From positions 2,480,001-2,544,000 of the forward strand of contig NZ_CP197401.1 in assembly GCF_052162025.1 (NCBI RefSeq): a stretch of DNA of 64,000 nt. Reading direction: 5' to 3'. Every line of letters starts with the position of its first letter. Position 1 is the first letter of the stretch. Shown here one piece after another: positions 16,505 through 25,334 of this stretch. This stretch comes from Methylobacter sp015476545. Its GTDB lineage: Bacteria > Pseudomonadota > Gammaproteobacteria > Methylococcales > Methylomonadaceae. Under the pieces are notes generated by a model. That model was not told the origin of the DNA. It made no database searches and was given only the letters and a program-made list of their open reading frames with translations. The translations under genes and the position numbers were made by a program.

Positions 16505-17779
16505 CTAACGGGAACGCTGAATGCCATCCCAAGAATAATTCAGAAAAAGCATCACGGCATTGGAATGACTCGTTCCCACATTGATATTCCGCAAATTCTG
16601 GAGATTTTGCAGATTCTGGTCCTGCTGGTAATCCTGCCAGCTGTAAACATAGCTGCCCTTGAGCTGCCAGTTTCTCGTGGGCTCCCAGGCAATGCCTGCG
16701 ACCGTTGTGAAGTAGGTGCGATCAAATTGGCTGCCTGTCGACTGGCCGCCGCCGATTGATTGGTTATTTGAGAAATTTCCCGAGAGATCCAGCAAAAGAT
16801 GTTGGGTAAAACGATAAGAATAATTGGCGAAGACGTTGTGGTTTTGCAACGTTTGCCCCAAGGAGCTAGGATCAATAGAATTGGAATAGCCGGCAGAGAA
16901 CTTAGTCAGCTTGCCGTCATAGGTTACATCAATATTGGCCTTACTGCCCAGGGATACTGAGGAATTCTGTTCCTGCGAAACACCACCGAAATTCTGTCCC
17001 ACGCCGTCAACCCATACAGGTCCCCCACCGACATTAAATGACCAATTTTCATCGATTTCGTAATTGCCCCCGAGCACAAAGCCAAACAGATTTTGAGTCG
17101 TTGCATTTAGAGCCGATATGCCAAATCCAGTGTATTTGATATTGGAATAAAAGAGATTTCCTGTCAGGGTAAGGCGTCGGCTCCACTCATGACTCTCGCC
17201 CAGACTAACGGCGTAAGTCTCATTGCCGCTGAAATTCAGTGAACCTTGGTTATTGAAGGCAACGCCGACAAATGAATTGCTATAGCTTGTCTTGGAGTAA
17301 GAGCCAATCAGGCTCAACTTGTCGCGCTCTGTCCACTGCCAGGCCCACGAAGGTTCTACCCGATACTCTTCAGACTGACTATTAGGCACAAGCAACCCTG
17401 TGTCTGTAATTTGCTGGGCATAGGAGCAGCTAACACTGTAACCGCCACTTAAACCATAAACGCTGCGCTTGGTCTTATATTGATTGTTAAGACTTAGACT
17501 ATAGTTATCGCAATCCCAGTTCGAATCATCATAACGGCGAATATCACCCAGCCCTTCAAATGCGATATCCAATACCTCCGTTTTTCGGCTGGCTTGCAGG
17601 CTGGGCCTCAAGACGTATCCGGCAACAGAGTCCTTGCGAATAGTATTCAATGATATATTGTCATTGTACTCAAGCTGTTGCCCCAGGTCCCCTTTCACTT
17701 CCCATTCGGCGGCGGCTACGTCTTTTCCAAAACCAATGCAGGCCAGCGCGAGCATGGCCATTTTTCGTCTGTAGTACAT
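16505..17779 (-). CDS. Outer-membrane beta-barrel protein of the EPS export locus
   Basis: A 424-aa protein with a signal peptide (cleavage after about AAA, residue 23) and a body made of repeated amphipathic beta-strands (for example LSLNNQYKTKRSVYGLSGGY and KLSLIGSYSKTSYSNSF) ending in an aromatic strand. This matches the putative beta-barrel partners found beside exosortase EPS loci. It follows the polysaccharide export gene by 19 bp, with SD AAAGGAAA. A short Gln-Asn-Leu triplet repeat lies near residue 390. It may form or assist the outer-membrane channel for polymer export. Confidence 0.75.
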   Translation of the reverse strand: MYYRRKMAMLALACIGFGKDVAAAEWEVKGDLGQQLEYNDNISLNTIRKDSVAGYVLRPSLQASRKTEVLDIAFEGLGDIRRYDDSNWDCDNYSLSLNNQYKTKRSVYGLSGGYSVSCSYAQQITDTGLLVPNSQSEEYRVEPSWAWQWTERDKLSLIGSYSKTSYSNSFVGVAFNNQGSLNFSGNETYAVSLGESHEWSRRLTLTGNLFYSNIKYTGFGISALNATTQNLFGFVLGGNYEIDENWSFNVGGGPVWVDGVGQNFGGVSQEQNSSVSLGSKANIDVTYDGKLTKFSAGYSNSIDPSSLGQTLQNHNVFANYSYRFTQHLLLDLSGNFSNNQSIGGGQSTGSQFDRTYFTTVAGIAWEPTRNWQLKGSYVYSWQDYQQDQNLQNLQNLRNINVGTSHSNAVMLFLNYSWDGIQRSR

Positions 17780-17798
17780 GCTTTCCTTTTAAAATTGT

Positions 17799-18398
17799 TC
17801 ATGGCGCCACGATAGTATCGCCGCTTTGCAATAAAATATTCGATTCTATATTTTCGCCGTCTTCAACATCGCCGTACTCAAAAGGCAAGGACTTGGCTCG
17901 ACCATCTGCTTCACGCCTCAATACGATAATGCTGTTTTTCTTGGCAAATTCTGTCAGGCCACCGGCCATGCTCAAGGCTTGCATTACATCCGTAGGCCTT
18001 GTCATCACAAATGCCCCCGGATGGGCGACCTCGCCGGTCACATAAATCATATTGCCCGTTGCGGCGAGTAACCTGACGTTTACTTCGGAGTCCGGAATAA
18101 ATTGTTTAAGGCGTTCCCGTAGTAAACTGACTAACTCCTCAGTCGTTTTACCGGCAGCGGCGACATGGCCGACCAGAGGAAAAGAGATTGTGCCGTCCGG
18201 CAGCACCACTACATCCTGTTTTAACTTTTCCTCTTCCCAGACGGTAATTTGCAGCTTATCGCCCGGATTGAGGCGATAATTGCTATCCGCCTGAGCAAAA
18301 GCCTGACCAGGCAGCCAAAGCATGCAACCCAAAAAGAAAGCTAAAAGACTGCCTCTATAATTTGGAAATATCAAACTTCTCAAGGTGAATGTATTCAT
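17799..18398 (-). CDS. Polysaccharide export protein, Wza/EpsA type
   Basis: Periplasmic/outer-membrane export protein with a Poly_export domain (YRLNPGDKLQITVWEEEKL, about residues 40-115) and an SLBB-type domain (MIYVTGEVAHPGAF onward, about 118-195). The start at 18398 (MNTFTLRS) is preferred because GGAGAG lies 8 bases upstream; the longer frame to 18419 would place this site inside the gene. The signal peptide ends in an AFA-Q site rather than a lipobox cysteine, and at about 199 aa it is shorter than full Wza, lacking the outer-membrane helix. It forms an operon with the beta-barrel gene downstream. Confidence 0.88.
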   Translation of the reverse strand: MNTFTLRSLIFPNYRGSLLAFFLGCMLWLPGQAFAQADSNYRLNPGDKLQITVWEEEKLKQDVVVLPDGTISFPLVGHVAAAGKTTEELVSLLRERLKQFIPDSEVNVRLLAATGNMIYVTGEVAHPGAFVMTRPTDVMQALSMAGGLTEFAKKNSIIVLRREADGRAKSLPFEYGDVEDGENIESNILLQSGDTIVAP

Positions 18399-19010
18399 TT
18401 GCTCGCTCTCCAAAAACACTACGTTAACTTATCAATATGTATTGACCTCTAAACTGAATTTGAAAAACCCCAAACTACCAACCAATGAAAAATCAGCATT
18501 TAAGCCTCTCATCCAATCATAACAACTTTTTCTCTTCCAGGGCTCGAGGCACTTCCTGTATTTTCCAATGTACATTTTAATTGCAGTTCTAACTTCAGCC
18601 ATAAGCTTATCATTTTTCAAAGGAGGGGCGTTATTTCTTTCCAGTGACTTATTGAATGAATATTTCATGACATTTCTACCCGGCTCTTTAAATTGGCAAC
18701 TGGCCATTGAAGCTGTAGCAGCAGGGCTGCGGAGTGCCAAAGGCGCGCAATCGGCGCAAAACGGAATTCTGATGAAAATAGTCGGCAGATTGAAAAAGTC
18801 ACGGTTTTATTACGGAAAAATTTACTCCGCAGAAGGAATAAAATGCGTGTAAGCCGATTTCCCCCTATCAATGAACTGCTCCCCTTTCCAATCATATACA
18901 TCATTTCAATACCATCGATTTTTTATAATTTTGCTGATGAAACGCTAATCCTGATCAGCAATATTATTCAGACTGCGGCAGCGCTTTGCAGCCTCCGGTT
19001 TCATCATTTT
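18399..19010. other. Intergenic stretch between xrtE and the export gene
   Basis: About 610 bp AT-rich. Frames on both strands (up to 102 codons) have no signal, family resemblance or ribosome binding site and are rejected. It should hold the promoter of the export/beta-barrel operon, but no box is clear enough to call. Confidence 0.4.
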
Positions 19011-20702
19011 TTATGACCATAAAGACCATTTCGCCTGGGTCAGGACAAAAACGGCAATCAATGCGTTGGTCGTCATATGGGCAATGACGGCGTCACCAAG
19101 CTGCCCGCGACGATATAGAGCCAGGGCATAACCCATTCCGGCCAAGATTCCGGCAACCCAGCGTTCATGCATTAATCCGAAAAGTACGGAGGTAGCCATG
19201 AATGAAAACCATGAGAACTGCCCAAGCGGTACATTTTCAAAGTCTTTCGCGGTTAATTTGCGAATCAAGTAACCGCGGAAGGCAAGCTCCTCAGCCAAGG
19301 GCACCGCGATTGCCGACCCAATCACGCGAAAAGCCAGCCAGATCACAGCCGATCCGCTCGTGAGTTCCGCCAATCCCTGTGATAATGCAGTCTTGCTGCT
19401 GTCAGCGTCGGGCTCCAGCAACATCCAGATCAGGAACACTGCAGTGCCGATTAACAGCGCCTGCCAGGACCAACTCCAACCGAGGCCTTTATAGGCATCG
19501 CGGAAGTAGTAAAGCGCCACCGCGATAGCTGCCACGCGGACAGGATATAGTCTATCAAAGCCGCTGGAAAAGGCTGACGACACCATTGAAGCAGCCATCA
19601 AAGCCAATAACGGAACAAGCAGAGCCGCTGCAAGAGATTTGTCGGCTCCAACAACGGGAAAGCCTGAGTTGGCAATGGTAAAAAACTGCATCCTGTTAGA
19701 CAAAGCAATCGCACCGATGGCAATTAAAGTGAAGGCTATCCAGCCGGCTTGGGCGTGAAAGCCTTGTAGCGCCACTTCAGGAGAGAAGGACGCGCCGATC
19801 GCAATCAACATGGCAATACGTACGGCATTGGCCAACCAGATAAATAATATGCCTAGAGGAAAAAGCCAAAAGGCTTGCGGGAAACGCAGTGCCTTACGGA
19901 ATAGCCAAAGATAAATAGCAAGAAATAAGGTAATTAGGGCAATCCCTTCCAAACCTGAGCAAGGATAAAAGATTTCAACCTGAAAAGAGGGTGTACCTAG
20001 CAAGAATTTTTCCGGCTGATAGACGAGGGGCTGATAGACGAGGTCGTCATAAATCCAGCTGAGCAGTGCATGGACGAGCTGCATGGTAGGTATGGACAAA
20101 GAGTTCCAGAATTCTTCTTGACCTAAGAATCCTTCTCTTCGATTGAGCACTCTTATGGTCTGCCAAGCGCCTATCCCCAGCATGCCTCCCATTAGCAATG
20201 CTGTATATTCCTGACGGATCAGCCGCAGCCAGAACTGCCCTGGAGCCAGAGCGAGCAGCCATAACAGCAAAGTTGCGCTCAACAATGTAAACCAAACTGT
20301 AAACCAGAATGCTGTGAGCCGAGCGGGATTGACCGGTGTTGCAAATAGGAATGCAGTAACAACTGCGAACGCAAAAAAAGTGAAAATGTGGAATGCTAAC
20401 CAAATCGACCAATGATACTCGCTCGACTGCTCCCGTAAACTGCCAAGCACGGCTTTAATCCGCGGGCTAAAGATAAGGAGATTGGCGCAGATGATCCATA
20501 GGCCAATCCGCCAAATCTTATTCGAAGAATGGAATAACCGAACTGACCAGCTAACCTCAGTCTCCAGGAGTGGCGGCATATCATGCCTGATCGTTATCGC
20601 CATGAATTCGAATGCCAGAATTGCCAGAAGCAATGACCAGCGGATTGCTAATCGTTTTGAGGTTGCTATGGTGCAAAATTGTGTTACATATTCAGTCATC
20701 AT
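19011..20702 (-). CDS. xrtE: Exosortase E fused to a CPBP intramembrane protease (XrtE)
   Basis: Inner-membrane enzyme of 563 aa predicted to recognise, cleave and possibly re-attach VPEID-CTERM proteins. The N-terminal exosortase domain carries the catalytic Cys248 in FYPCSGLEG, Arg295 in NAVRIAM and His316 in GFHAQAGW. The C-terminal CPBP (Abi/type II CAAX-like) domain carries Glu471-Glu472 in AEELAFRG, a His near 512 in GLMHERW and HMTTN near 543. This two-domain layout defines the exosortase E/protease family. The cognate substrate gene is directly upstream. A 15-bp tandem repeat (20014-20043) yields VYQPLVYQP. Both active sites look intact. Confidence 0.93.
   Translation of the reverse strand: MMTEYVTQFCTIATSKRLAIRWSLLLAILAFEFMAITIRHDMPPLLETEVSWSVRLFHSSNKIWRIGLWIICANLLIFSPRIKAVLGSLREQSSEYHWSIWLAFHIFTFFAFAVVTAFLFATPVNPARLTAFWFTVWFTLLSATLLLWLLALAPGQFWLRLIRQEYTALLMGGMLGIGAWQTIRVLNRREGFLGQEEFWNSLSIPTMQLVHALLSWIYDDLVYQPLVYQPEKFLLGTPSFQVEIFYPCSGLEGIALITLFLAIYLWLFRKALRFPQAFWLFPLGILFIWLANAVRIAMLIAIGASFSPEVALQGFHAQAGWIAFTLIAIGAIALSNRMQFFTIANSGFPVVGADKSLAAALLVPLLALMAASMVSSAFSSGFDRLYPVRVAAIAVALYYFRDAYKGLGWSWSWQALLIGTAVFLIWMLLEPDADSSKTALSQGLAELTSGSAVIWLAFRVIGSAIAVPLAEELAFRGYLIRKLTAKDFENVPLGQFSWFSFMATSVLFGLMHERWVAGILAGMGYALALYRRGQLGDAVIAHMTTNALIAVFVLTQAKWSLWS
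20014..20043 (-). repeat. 15-bp perfect tandem duplication inside xrtE
   Basis: GGCTGATAGACGAGG occurs twice in a row, adding an in-frame five-residue repeat in the loop before the exosortase cysteine region (about residues 220-229). It is in frame and so tolerated. Confidence 0.85.
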
Positions 20703-20722
20703 TCGGCAAAGGTGAGAAAGAG

Positions 20723-20751
20723 CGGATCAGCATAAGTAGTATGCTGATCCG
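20723..20751 (-). terminator. 12-bp perfect hairpin between the VPEID gene and xrtE
   Basis: CGGATCAGCATA pairs perfectly with TATGCTGATCCG around a 5-nt loop, inside the 65-bp gap. In the direction of transcription it is followed by CTCTTTCTC, a weak U-tract, so it probably acts as a leaky terminator or a 3' stabiliser of the substrate message, lowering xrtE relative to its substrate. Confidence 0.65.
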
Positions 20752-20767
20752 GTTTTAATGCTATAGA

Positions 20768-21157
20768 TCAGGAAATGTTAACCCGTCGAGACCGAGGCCT
20801 TTCGCCCGCCAACAATAAAACACCGGTTAGCAAAGCGATCGCACTGGTTCCGGATGCGGCATCAATTTCTGGAGCAACGCCTCTTACTACGCTACCTGTA
20901 GATGTAGAACCATTTGTAACTCCACCTGAAGGTGTAGATCCATAAGATTGCTTTGACTCATAATTCCCAACCTGCCACATCTTATTACGCCAAGCATGTA
21001 TTTTACGGTGCAAAGTGTTTAGCTTATGTACAAGTGTCGATCGAGAGAACCAATCCGATTTACCATTGTTTGTTTTGCTGTCTTCGTCAGCCCAGACATT
21101 GCCTGTAGTTAAGAACATAACCGCTATACCCGCTAATAACATTTGTCGAATATTCAT
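20768..21157 (-). CDS. VPEID-CTERM sorting-domain protein, XrtE substrate
   Basis: Exported protein of 129 aa. Signal peptide residues 1-23 (cut after NVWA), a basic helical segment (about 36-64, STLVHKLNTLHRKIHAWRNK), a Ser/Thr/Gly/Val-rich linker (71-92), then the sorting signal: APEID at 95-99, a hydrophobic helix (about 103-118) and a basic tail RPRSRR. This tripartite C-terminus matches the VPEID-CTERM signal (here Ala replaces Val). A strong AAGGAG precedes the start. Its position next to xrtE makes it the cognate substrate. The mature function is unknown; the family is short, low-complexity and EPS-associated. Confidence 0.9.
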   Translation of the reverse strand: MNIRQMLLAGIAVMFLTTGNVWADEDSKTNNGKSDWFSRSTLVHKLNTLHRKIHAWRNKMWQVGNYESKQSYGSTPSGGVTNGSTSTGSVVRGVAPEIDAASGTSAIALLTGVLLLAGERPRSRRVNIS

Positions 21158-21633
21158 ATAAACTCCTTCGCTTGCTTTCTCATTTATTAATAAAAGACCA
21201 AACTACTTTCGTTTATAGATAAAGCCACAAACCATCGAATGAATTAACGATAGGGCATTCGGCTCCAGGTCGTTTCACTTCTAAATCTTTTCTAATGATC
21301 GCGTTTCATTTCATGCCTTTGTTTTTGAATTGCTGCTGCTGAATTGAGCCGCAACATTTCAAAATTTTGAGCAATACCATGCACTATTTTTTCCATTATT
21401 TTCTAGCAGTCTAAGTTAGCCGCCTAACTACTATGATACATCGCTCAAAATTCATTATTCTTTATCCTGCTCAACCTTACAATGAGTATCAACACCTAGG
21501 TAATTTACGCAATAACCTGATTTACGGCGATGCAAAAAAGCAACAGCGATATATATGTCCGCCTCCGCCTGACTTTAGAATTTTAATGACCCGGTACAGT
21601 TAGTGGGCGCAAACAGGAAGAGATATTTTTCAT
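21158..21633. other. Intergenic stretch upstream of the VPEID gene
   Basis: No gene in 476 bp of AT-rich sequence. A small palindrome AGTTAG-CCGC-CTAACT lies at 21414-21429. The promoter of the VPEID-xrtE unit should be in the part nearest 21158; no sigma-54 or clear sigma-70 box stands out. Confidence 0.4.
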
Positions 21634-22557
21634 CTACTTTGACTTGACTGAAACATTACAAAATAGCAATACCGATTTCATTAGCCTTCTTATATCGAAT
21701 GGCTCTAGGACAAAAGCTGTTCCAGCCGCACGACTTGCCTCTAAATAGCGTTCCTGATCAGCTAAAATATTTGCCAAATGGGACCATTTTGCAGCCAATC
21801 GCCTGTTGGCAATCGCATGAGCTTTCGGATGGACTTCTTCGGTCCGAGCTTTGATATTGGAAAAGACTGTTATTAAACTTTGAAGACATTCTTCCCGCTC
21901 AGCCCCGGTCTGATTTACATGAAAGCGTCTTTTCAAAAAAGGTTCAGAAATATAATGAAAGCGCATTTTCATGGAGGCCCTGCTGAACCAGTCTTCATCC
22001 TCTCCAAAGCATAAATTCTCATCAAAGAACCCTACTTCCAAAAATGTACTCTTCCTGCAAAGCAAAGTTCCTAGGTGAAAATATCGTCCCGCGGCTACAT
22101 CGAGGACGGGGTCGAGCACATAGCCCGAAGTATCGCAACGAGGCCATATTACACTTTTGCATTGGTTGAGAAATTCCCGGTCCTCTTCATGGTCAACAAA
22201 CCATTCCACCTCTTGAAAGCTCAGAATATCATCACCTAATACCCTATTTATCTGAGCGTTGAGTTTGCCGGGAGACCAAAGGTCATCACTGTCCAGGAAG
22301 GCAAGCAGTTCGCCGCTGCTTTCCCGAACGCCGCGGTTCCGTGCAGCACTGACGCCACGATTTTCCTGATATATGTAACGAATAACATTCATGTACGGCT
22401 TAAGCACATCCTGTGTGCCATCTGTTGATCCGTCATCCACAACAATAATTTCAAGATCATCAATATTTTGATCTAGTACGCTGGTAACGGCTTCGACGAT
22501 AAACTTACGACGATTAAATGTAGGAATTATGACCGTAATATATTTTTTACTTTGCAT
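21634..22557 (-). CDS. Family 2 glycosyltransferase
   Basis: GT-A fold sugar transferase for EPS assembly, cytoplasmic face. Family marks: ITVIIPTFNRRKFIVEAV at the N-terminus, VVDDGSTDGTQD, and the metal-binding LAFLDSDDLW near residue 90, followed by GEDEDWFSRA. The start at 22557 (MQSKKYIT) aligns with the close paralog at 36519-37448; the longer frame to 22620 is less likely. The body closely resembles that paralog throughout (DQNIDDLEIIVVDDGSTDGT against DQDIDDLEIIVVDDGSTDGT), indicating duplication. The sugar specificity is unknown. Confidence 0.88.
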   Translation of the reverse strand: MQSKKYITVIIPTFNRRKFIVEAVTSVLDQNIDDLEIIVVDDGSTDGTQDVLKPYMNVIRYIYQENRGVSAARNRGVRESSGELLAFLDSDDLWSPGKLNAQINRVLGDDILSFQEVEWFVDHEEDREFLNQCKSVIWPRCDTSGYVLDPVLDVAAGRYFHLGTLLCRKSTFLEVGFFDENLCFGEDEDWFSRASMKMRFHYISEPFLKRRFHVNQTGAEREECLQSLITVFSNIKARTEEVHPKAHAIANRRLAAKWSHLANILADQERYLEASRAAGTAFVLEPFDIRRLMKSVLLFCNVSVKSK

Positions 22558-22649
22558 AATAGTGGTTTCTTTTAGGTTTCTGATTGTTCGACTGATGTTA
22601 TGCAGTCTGCATTTTTGCAATTCAAAATAGGCCTTCTAATTGCCCTTAT

Positions 22650-23200
22650 ATCTGATCTTCAAGCATTCCAGCTTGAACACGGCATAGATGACCAAACACA
22701 GGGTTGTTCTGCATGATCACCATGCGAGTTGGAGATTTTGCCAACCCGCATTGGCTTTCAGGGACTTATGAAATTCTTCGACTTGCCATCGTTGCTGGCA
22801 GATCGACCTGTTAGCCATCGCACCTTAAATCACTGCACACCAGATTCAGCAAGCTGGTGCTGCCGTCTTTATTTGCAGACCCTCCGCACAAAAAGCGCTT
22901 CTTGTTCGAAGCCCATCAGCCAACCATGCCAGCACATGATCTCGCCCTCATCCGTCTATGCTTTTTCCTGAATCCTATCATCAAAAATCAGACAGCCGGC
23001 CTCGCGCTCAAGCTGTCGCACCATCGATTTGACCTCCCACCATAAATCTTTCGAGGTATAGTCTCGCTCCGATAAAAACCTCGTCAATTAATCATGATTT
23101 ACTTCGCCGTTCAGCATTGCTGGCAAACTTATTACTGTCGCATAGCTGGTGTGGCTGATTAAATAATCGGTGCATAACTCAAGCTCATCAGTTAAAACAA
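22650..23200 (-). pseudogene. Decayed IS4-like transposase, copy A
   Basis: The minus strand carries recognisable transposase pieces in order, broken by stops, frameshifts and a large internal deletion: TDELELCTDYLISHTSYAT, RFLSERDYTSKDLWWEVKS, CLIFDDRIQEKA-stop-TDEGEIMCWH, then NKDGSTSLLNLVCSDLRCDG, QRWQVEEFHKSLK and VIYAVFKLECLK. This order matches IS4-type (DDE) transposases, including the C-terminal YREK-like RWxVEEFHKSLK block. No terminal repeats could be defined. It lies between the GT2 gene and the sugar dehydrogenase and is clearly inactive. Confidence 0.8.
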
Positions 23201-23216
23201 TTTCTACTATGAAATA

Positions 23217-24500
23217 TTACAACCTCCAAAGTTTAATGCCTTTTGGTACCCTCTCTCTTTCAAGCTTGGCTTTGATATCTATAACTATGCCTGTCTCATC
23301 ATGTAATAAACCTAACAAATAAGACCAATCCTTATCTAAAAAGTAATCATGCGGTACAGCTAACAGCACGGCATGAGCGGGTTTCAGTTCATCTTCTGAT
23401 GATAATTTAACCCCATATTCTTCCATTATTTCATTTGAATCCGACAGGGGATCGAACACCTGCACATTAATGCCGTAGGTTTGCAATTCTCTATAAATAT
23501 CAATGACTCGTGTGTTTCTTATATCGGGAACATTCTCTTTAAACGTAAAGCCTAAAATAGTGACTACGCTGCCTCTGACGCACTTTTCGGCTTTGATTAA
23601 TTCCTTTACCGTCTGAGCGGCTATGAAGTTTCCCATACTGTCATTAATACTGCGCCCGGACAGGATGACTTGTGGCGTATAGCCTAAAGTTGCCGATTTA
23701 TAAGTAAGATAATAAGGGTCAACGCCTATACAGTGTCCTCCCACCAGTCCGGGATCGAATGGCAAAAAATTCCATTTTGTTGATGCCGCGGCCAAAACAT
23801 CTCTTGTATCAATATCCATTTTATTGAAAATCAAAGCCAGCTCGTTCATTAATGAGATATTTAAGTCCCTTTGAGTATTCTCAATCACCTTGGCTGCTTC
23901 CGCGACTTTGATGGTAGCTGCTTTATGTACACCAGCCGTAACCACGGATTCATAAACAGACGCTACAGTTTCCAGCGTTTCAGGCGTATCTCCTGACACT
24001 ACTTTAGTAATAGTCTTAAATGTATGCTGCCTATCGCCGGGATTAATTCGCTCAGGCGAGTACCCGACATTAAAATCGATACCCCATATCAACCCCGATT
24101 CCTGCTCCAGAACTGGAATGCAATCTTCCTCTGTAGCTCCCGGATAGACTGTTGATTCATAAACAACAATATCACCTTTTTTAAGTTGTTTACCCACAGT
24201 TCTTGAGGCCTTGATTACCGGCCTCAGATCCGGCTGTTTGGCTTTATTGACCGGCGTAGGCACCGCAATTATATGAAAATTTGCTTTTTTCAAATCTTCA
24301 GCATTACAGGTATATAAAATATTGGCTTTCGCCAATTCTTCCCCATCTATTTCATTGGTGCGCTCAATGCCTTTTTTTAGCTCCTCAATGCGTATTGAAT
24401 TGATATCGAATCCGATAACCTGCTGACTTTTACCAAATTCGACTGCAACCGGCAATCCGACATAACCTAAACCAACTACTGATATTTTTCTGTTATGCAT
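23217..24500 (-). CDS. tviB: UDP-N-acetylhexosamine 6-dehydrogenase, TviB/WbpO type
   Basis: Oxidises UDP-GlcNAc (or UDP-GalNAc) to the corresponding uronic acid with NAD+. The 427-aa protein has the N-terminal Rossmann motif VVGLGYVGLPVAVEFGKS, the substrate-side YESTVYPGATEE, the catalytic Cys near residue 255 in GGHCIGVDPYYL, and a C-terminal domain with GFTFKENVPDIRNTRV. These are closer to TviB/WbpO than to UDP-glucose dehydrogenase. The AGGAGG that serves it lies inside the last codons of the adjacent epimerase pseudogene, so the two formed an operon. It supplies amino-uronic acid precursors for the EPS. Confidence 0.9.
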   Translation of the reverse strand: MHNRKISVVGLGYVGLPVAVEFGKSQQVIGFDINSIRIEELKKGIERTNEIDGEELAKANILYTCNAEDLKKANFHIIAVPTPVNKAKQPDLRPVIKASRTVGKQLKKGDIVVYESTVYPGATEEDCIPVLEQESGLIWGIDFNVGYSPERINPGDRQHTFKTITKVVSGDTPETLETVASVYESVVTAGVHKAATIKVAEAAKVIENTQRDLNISLMNELALIFNKMDIDTRDVLAAASTKWNFLPFDPGLVGGHCIGVDPYYLTYKSATLGYTPQVILSGRSINDSMGNFIAAQTVKELIKAEKCVRGSVVTILGFTFKENVPDIRNTRVIDIYRELQTYGINVQVFDPLSDSNEIMEEYGVKLSSEDELKPAHAVLLAVPHDYFLDKDWSYLLGLLHDETGIVIDIKAKLERERVPKGIKLWRL

Positions 24501-24502
24501 AC

Positions 24503-25325
24503 TTACCTCCTAATTCCGTAACAATCTCTATACCATTCAACAAAATCGTGAAAAACATAAAATCTGTTAATGTAATTACACACTAGATAAGAAACATCCG
24601 GATAAGCATCGGGAACATCTCCAGGCCGGAGAGATAAAAATTCGCTATAACCTCCTTTTCAAACATTTTTGACTATTTCAATAAAGTCAATAAATTGACG
24701 GGATTGTTATTGCCTCTGTTATAGAGGCGAAAGAGGATCCGATTTGTGCTCGGATCCAGTTTATCTCCAGACCAGTCCGTATTTTCCTGTGCTGGTCTAT
24801 CAATGACACTGACTATCCCTCGGTAGTGTTATCCTTACAAGTAAAGTCCCGTCGGTGATTATCATAATTGAAAACATCCATCGGCCTTCTCTCAAAAATA
24901 TTATGAATAACCATAAACAAGGACATACCTGGCCGCCCCTCAATCCGTCTATCATAAAAAACGCAAACCCGTAGTCGGCAGCCTATAAAGATGACTGCGG
25001 ATATGAGCCATCAGTTCATTCGCTTTTTTACTCGTCACGTACTGCGAAGCAGGATGATCGACATTGTCATGAGTGAAAAAGAGCACTTTGATATCTGCAC
25101 CATAAACAGGATTGGAAAAGATATAAACCAAATGCTCAAATTTATTATGTCGGCATCCTTCCAAATATATTCATAAGCTACCAAATTGGCATCCGCATAG
25201 GCATGTCGATAAATCAATGAACGCCTTACTCTCGACTGAGCCGCTGGAGGCGTGACTTTTTGCGCCTTTTTCTTGCAAAAGAGATTTTTATCGCTTGTTT
25301 ATCGGCGATTTCAAATTTCAGAAAT
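24503..25325 (-). pseudogene. Broken NAD-dependent UDP-sugar (uronate) 4-epimerase
   Basis: Fragments in several frames, in correct order, spell a UDP-glucuronate 4-epimerase-type protein: FKFLKFEIADKQAI, AAQ near 25245, HAYADANLVAYEY, EGCRHNKFEHLVY, NPVYGADIK, DHPASQYVTSKKANELMA, LYRLPTTGLRF, WGRPGMSLFM, NYDNHRRDFT, DRPAQENTDWSGDKLDPST, RPGDVPDAYPDVSYL and the C-terminal DFVEWYRDCY. At least four frameshifts and several stops disrupt it, and its first part (about 45 residues including the nucleotide-binding loop) is gone where IS copy B begins. The last codon and stop (24503-24505) touch the tviB ribosome binding site, showing they were co-transcribed. Confidence 0.85.
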
Positions 25326-25334
25326 TTAAATCAC

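Noticed and set aside
16142..16527. Two overlapping minus-strand frames after the beta-barrel gene
   Set aside because: One begins inside the beta-barrel gene, neither has a ribosome binding site, and their translations resemble nothing known.
18432..18904. Open frames of 79-102 codons on both strands between xrtE and the export gene
   Set aside because: Low-complexity translations, no ribosome binding sites and no family resemblance.
19011..20702. Standard exosortase A (EpsH/XrtA)
   Set aside because: The C-terminal CPBP protease domain and the VPEID-type substrate next door identify the exosortase E family.
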